A DNA stretch of 64,000 nucleotides, from assembly GCA_003439945.1 (NCBI GenBank), contig QVRM01005375.1:248001-312000 (forward strand), read 5' to 3'. A model generated the notes under the pieces. That model was not told the DNA's origin. It saw only the letters and a list, made by a program, of their open reading frames with translations, and searched no databases. Below are positions 60,362-64,000 of this stretch, one piece after another (position 1 is the first letter of the stretch; the number at the start of each line of letters is the position of its first letter). The DNA is from Dermanyssus gallinae (taxonomy: Eukaryota > Arthropoda > Arachnida > Mesostigmata > Dermanyssidae). The position numbers and the translations under genes were made by a program.

Positions 60362-60779
60362 CTAATTTTTTGGCGTTTTCTGCACAGCCGCTAGGCTTCA
60401 ATCTACGCCAACAATTGGAGAAAGTCATTAATGCTGTACTCAACCCGAGTCCGTCAGCGCCGCTGCTTTCGACAGAGTCCTGTGCGAGGACTTGAGCCTG
60501 TACTAGAGGGCCTGAGGGGACAAAGGGGAAAAACTCGCAAACACCGTCATGTTAAATGGTCAATCAGATATAAGACACTGGCTTACTTCCTCCGCTCAGC
60601 CACAAGCAACAGCTCATACAGACACCACTTCGACACATTATTCAAATCGCGCCCCGACGCCAACGCACATTCTTAAGCAAACGCACCAGGAAATAACACA
60701 CGTATCAAAGGCTGCCGCTATCAAGTCTAAGGTAAAGATGATATCGTGCATTTCCCGTAGTTTAAGATAAAATTTTTAC

Positions 60780-62163
60780 GTCAAACTCCCAGAAACTATC
60801 AGTGAGGTGTGCTCGGTGGCCAGCCAGCATAGCTGGAAATGGCTTAGGTTTCGTAGAGGCGCGTGCCTAGGAGAGAATATTCATGTAACCAATGGACGAC
60901 CTTCACGAGCAACAAGTACGGACGACGCCAGTCTCAGAGCAAAGGGTGCAGTCAAAACTGTCCCAAATGGATGTCTCTTCCGCTGCTCGGGCCCCTACTT
61001 TTTATAGATACGATTGCCCCAATCGACGCAATTACTAGGACAAGTTTATTGAAAATACACCCCGAACACCCCACGAATCCAGCGTACCCTGAGACGCCGA
61101 CGCCGGCACCTCCAGCGTCTGAAATTGATGTCACGACTGAGGAGATTCGAATCGCCATTAGAAGTTTTCCAAGCAGTTCTAGTGACGGTCCGGATGGTCT
61201 TCCCCTCGGCATCTAAAGGATCTCATAGGTTGCCGCCAGGATGATAGCAACCCTCTGTTGCAAGCGTTACGTAACTTCGTTATTCTAGCAGTCAACGGGC
61301 GACTTCCAGAGTTCACGCTATCCACTTTTTACGGCGCAACATTAATCGCTCTACGAGAAAAAGAACGGGGGTATTCGGCCAATCGCCGTGGAGCTCACCC
61401 TGCGTCGACTGGTTGGTGAGGTTTTAATGAAAAACAGCAGAGACAGCTATTCTCGAGCTAGTGGCTCCTATGCAACTAGGGTGGGGACAAGAGGAGGAGC
61501 AGAAGCGGCTGTGCATGCAGCCGCCACTTTTATCCAATGCAACAGAGGGCTAGGAAAAGCTTTAGTCAAGCTCGACTTTCAAAACGCAAATTAATGTGAG
61601 CTCTTTCTACTGTCGGAGGAGCACCGCGACTAGTCTATTTCGAGTTTCCGGGCAGTACTGTCCGACATTCAATTAGCAGCCGAGGACAATGTCAAGCTTC
61701 TGGGAGCTCCCCTACCGATGCGGCGCTCGAGGGTGTACTGCGCAGAAAACCTGTTGAAGTCAGCTGATGGAGCAGCAGACTTCAAACTCTAGATGCCCAT
61801 CCGGCGTTATACTTTCTGCGGCAAAGTCTTTCCACTCCTCGCCTGACGGACCTTTTGTTTTGTTTACCTTTCTTTAAAAGAACCGACTTTCTCTACAATT
61901 TCGACAGCATTCTGCGTACAACGGCTACTCAAAGTTCATCTAGGATAGAGCCCAGGCATCACTCCCTGTGAGCGCGGAGGGCTTGGGGATACGCCGTGCT
62001 AGGGATTTGTCATTATCTTGTTACTTGAGATTATTGACAATATGTAAAAATTTAATAATGTTGATTGGAGTCGAAGACACCCCAGTTCAGCTGCCCAGGG
62101 CCTCCGATGAGGTCCTAGAGGAGTTTCGAGTTTGTTGGGGAGAACCCCACGAGCAAGGAATTT
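60780..62163 (+). pseudogene. LINE ORF2 reverse transcriptase relic
   Basis: Pieces of ORF2 in several frames: EEIRIAIRSFPSSSSDGPDG near 61140-61200, GATLIALREKERG, then VGTRGGAEAAVHAA and GLGKALVKLDFQNAN (61480-61590; the LDFQNAFN catalytic block with one residue lost), and finally SAEGLGIRRARDLSLSCYL (61968-62030). The order matches a non-LTR reverse transcriptase whose ORF1 lies directly upstream. Multiple stops are present and the YADD box is not recognisable. The family differs from the R1-like and 49.3-kb copies. The stretch 60362-60779 between the ORFs shows nothing clear. Confidence 0.7.
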
Positions 62164-62479
62164 AAGGAGCGCTGGACCATTTGGTGGTGAAAAAAGATGT
62201 GTATCGGCCAGAGAATGAACTAAACTCCAATTGTATGCACGATATTGTGATCTTCGGCAAGCGCCACTTTAAAGTAAAGCAGGTCTTCATTGCTTAGTTC
62301 ATGGACAAAAAATAACTGGTGTCAATTAAGATAAAACATCTTAGCTGTTTGCTAAAGAAATTTGTGGAGAAGGTATTTTATCTAAGGGCTACACATTTCG
62401 AGCAAAACAGAATAAGGTGCAAATCGTCAACAGTGTCATTTACCTGAGGCTTACCATCTCGATGGCTGGAAGAAAGCAT
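62164..62479. other. unassigned, between two LINE relics
   Basis: No block recognised. Confidence 0.35.
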
Positions 62480-63380
62480 CTAACAGTGTTAGCATTTGCA
62501 AATGTTCTTAGTAGAAAGCCGTACACTATGACTACAGGCGTGAATTCCCAAGGCGAGAGGAAATCCGGCTGCTCGAAAGAGCAGAACGGAGACTCTCAGC
62601 CTACGTTGTGCGATCTCGTAGGGGGGTGGACTACCTGCTCAGCGACGAACAGGTAACGAATCACCTGACCGGTCTCCTATGTAACTGCAAGACGGTACGC
62701 TTAAGTCCAATGATTAAGCGCCCATTTACATTAAATTAGGGTACTATGAATCTGCCTTTTGAAGTAGAAGACATGAGCCAGGTTCTGCGCTCTCTTCCGA
62801 AAAAAAGAGCTCAGGGCCAGACCAGGTATACTAAAAGCACTGCGTGCAGTCTAAGCCATTCTTAGCAAACTATCTTTGTGATTTCTTCAACAAGATCATG
62901 ATGAGAGGACAAATGCCAGGTGCCTGGCATATCGTTAGGCTTTCAAATCTATTTAAGGGTAAGCATGGCGACGACAGACGAAACTCAAACTTATATTGCG
63001 GTATAATGTCTGAAGGGACACTTAAGAAGATCTTTTGCAAGTTGGTTATAAAACGGATCGAGTACGTAGTCGACCAGACCCTTCCGCTAGAGTTAGTACT
63101 AGTTTAAGCTTTCGACACGCAATAAGTCATTCCGACACGCATGGGTTGATGGCTCTCTTCTGAGCGTAGTGTTGAGCTTCTTTGATAAGGACACTTTAGC
63201 GGTACACGGTAAGCAGAAGGCGTTGCGAGCAAGGCAAAATGTGGGAACCTCGCACATTGCCGAGACAGTGCGCACAGCCCTAGACTCTCTTAATGGGAAG
63301 GTCGGCGATGTCGGGCGATTGTCCGTGTCGACAGCAGTGGCACTCTTCTACCTTGAGATTGTTGTTTCACAATGTACATG
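62480..63380 (+). pseudogene. LINE relic with reverse transcriptase blocks, copy 2
   Basis: Same family as the relic at 49.3 kb: CTCGAAAGAGCAGAACG near 62573, SGPDQVY near 62810, then FFNKIMMRGQMPGAWHIVRL and LKKIFCKLVIKRIEYVV near 62885-63075. These are the N-terminal blocks of a non-LTR reverse transcriptase. The catalytic half is not recognisable here, so a deletion is likely before the C-terminal piece that follows. Confidence 0.65.
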
Positions 63381-63519
63381 AAGCGAGTCTTTTGCCTGTT
63401 CATGTGGGTAAGGAGCCGCTTTATGTTCCTAATGCCAAGCTGTGCACCAGTTGTTGAGATAATTCGATTGTGGTTAAAAAGCTGCGTACATTTCCATTTG
63501 AAATCTTTATCTGGGAATG

Positions 63520-63812
63520 AATAAATCAAGTTGAACAAGTCCGACAGGAAGTTAGAGACCTGGATATTTTCAGTGCTTCTCACCTCTGGTCTAGCCTTGC
63601 ATGTAACAATCGCCACGTCTCTATCAGATACATAGCTCATGGCTATCATCACCTGGTCTTTTCGAATACGAACTTCCACGAGGAGTACACGGAGTGCGTC
63701 TGTCGACTCTCAGGGTGTACGAAGTATCATGCGTCTGCCTGCCTGACCCTTGCGAAGAGATCACTGCACTACCTCTCGCGAATACCATGCCGAAAGCAGC
63801 TGACGACTGTAT
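63520..63812 (+). pseudogene. LINE ORF2 C-terminal relic, copy C
   Basis: It encodes NNRHVSIRYIAHGYHHLVFS, then FHEEYTECVCRLSGCTKYHA, followed within about 80 bases by a stop. It is the best-preserved copy of the family also seen at 575, 6320 and 50600, and it follows reverse-transcriptase remains of the matching family. Confidence 0.6.
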
Positions 63813-63879
63813 AAGTGTGTATGATATATGCATACTTAGTATGGAGCATAAGTGTATATGATATATGCACACTTAGTAT
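63811..63879. repeat. 32-bp direct repeat, two units
   Basis: ATAAGTGTGTATGATATATG and the following CATACTTAGTAT at 63811-63842 recur with two substitutions at 63848-63879. Each unit is itself partly self-complementary. Confidence 0.85.
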
Positions 63880-64000
63880 ACTTTAGAGAAAGGAACTACA
63901 GATGCAATGGAGTTTAGTTACAACAAGGGATCTGGAAGGGTGTCGAAAGTGGAGAAGGAAAATGAACAGTAAGACCCAGTAAGGATCTTTATCACAGCTG

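Overview
This window reads as nuclear DNA of an animal, most likely an arthropod. The reasons are two spliced genes with GT-AG introns, an intact DD34D mariner, Tc1-like elements, non-LTR retrotransposons with R1-type features, a tRNA-derived SINE, and many long (TA)n and trinucleotide microsatellites. I see no bacterial operons, rRNA genes or CRISPR arrays. A more precise taxon cannot be read from the sequence; a compact-intron chelicerate such as a mite would fit but is not shown.

Only two host protein genes can be built with confidence. The first (23032-28401, + strand, three exons, 460 aa) ends in a helical-repeat region whose pattern recalls the C-terminal domain of FANCE, the Fanconi anaemia core-complex subunit; that name is tentative. 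The second (53285-55380, + strand, two exons, 499 aa) is a secreted M14A zinc carboxypeptidase with a propeptide. Its zinc ligands and general base are intact, but the conserved Tyr198 and Tyr248 positions hold Phe and Ser.

Layout. 1-9 kb: intergenic DNA with retrotransposon relics, a SINE with target duplications and a cluster of snap-back palindromes. 9.2-13.9 kb: an island of trinucleotide and tetranucleotide repeats without a recognisable gene. 15.3-18.2 kb: an intact mariner followed by a 1.06-kb fold-back element. 20.3-20.6 kb: two very regular hairpins beside a (TA)n tract. 23-28.5 kb: the FANCE-like gene. 31-32.6 kb and 36.9-38.4 kb: two decayed Tc1-like elements with roughly 200-bp terminal inverted repeats. 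38.8-50.9 kb: a graveyard of non-LTR elements that includes one fresh 5'-truncated R1-like insertion with a perfect 14-bp target duplication, and a SINE nested in an older LINE. 51.5-52 kb and 57.9-58.7 kb: mariner relics on either side of the carboxypeptidase gene. 59-63.8 kb: a long LINE relic with zinc-knuckle ORF1 and reverse-transcriptase remains.

The genes do not form a pathway. The main story is mobile-element history: TA-targeting transposons sitting against (TA)n tracts, at least three families of LINE relics, a tRNA-headed SINE that keeps its target duplications in all three copies, and repeated formation of near-perfect palindromes.
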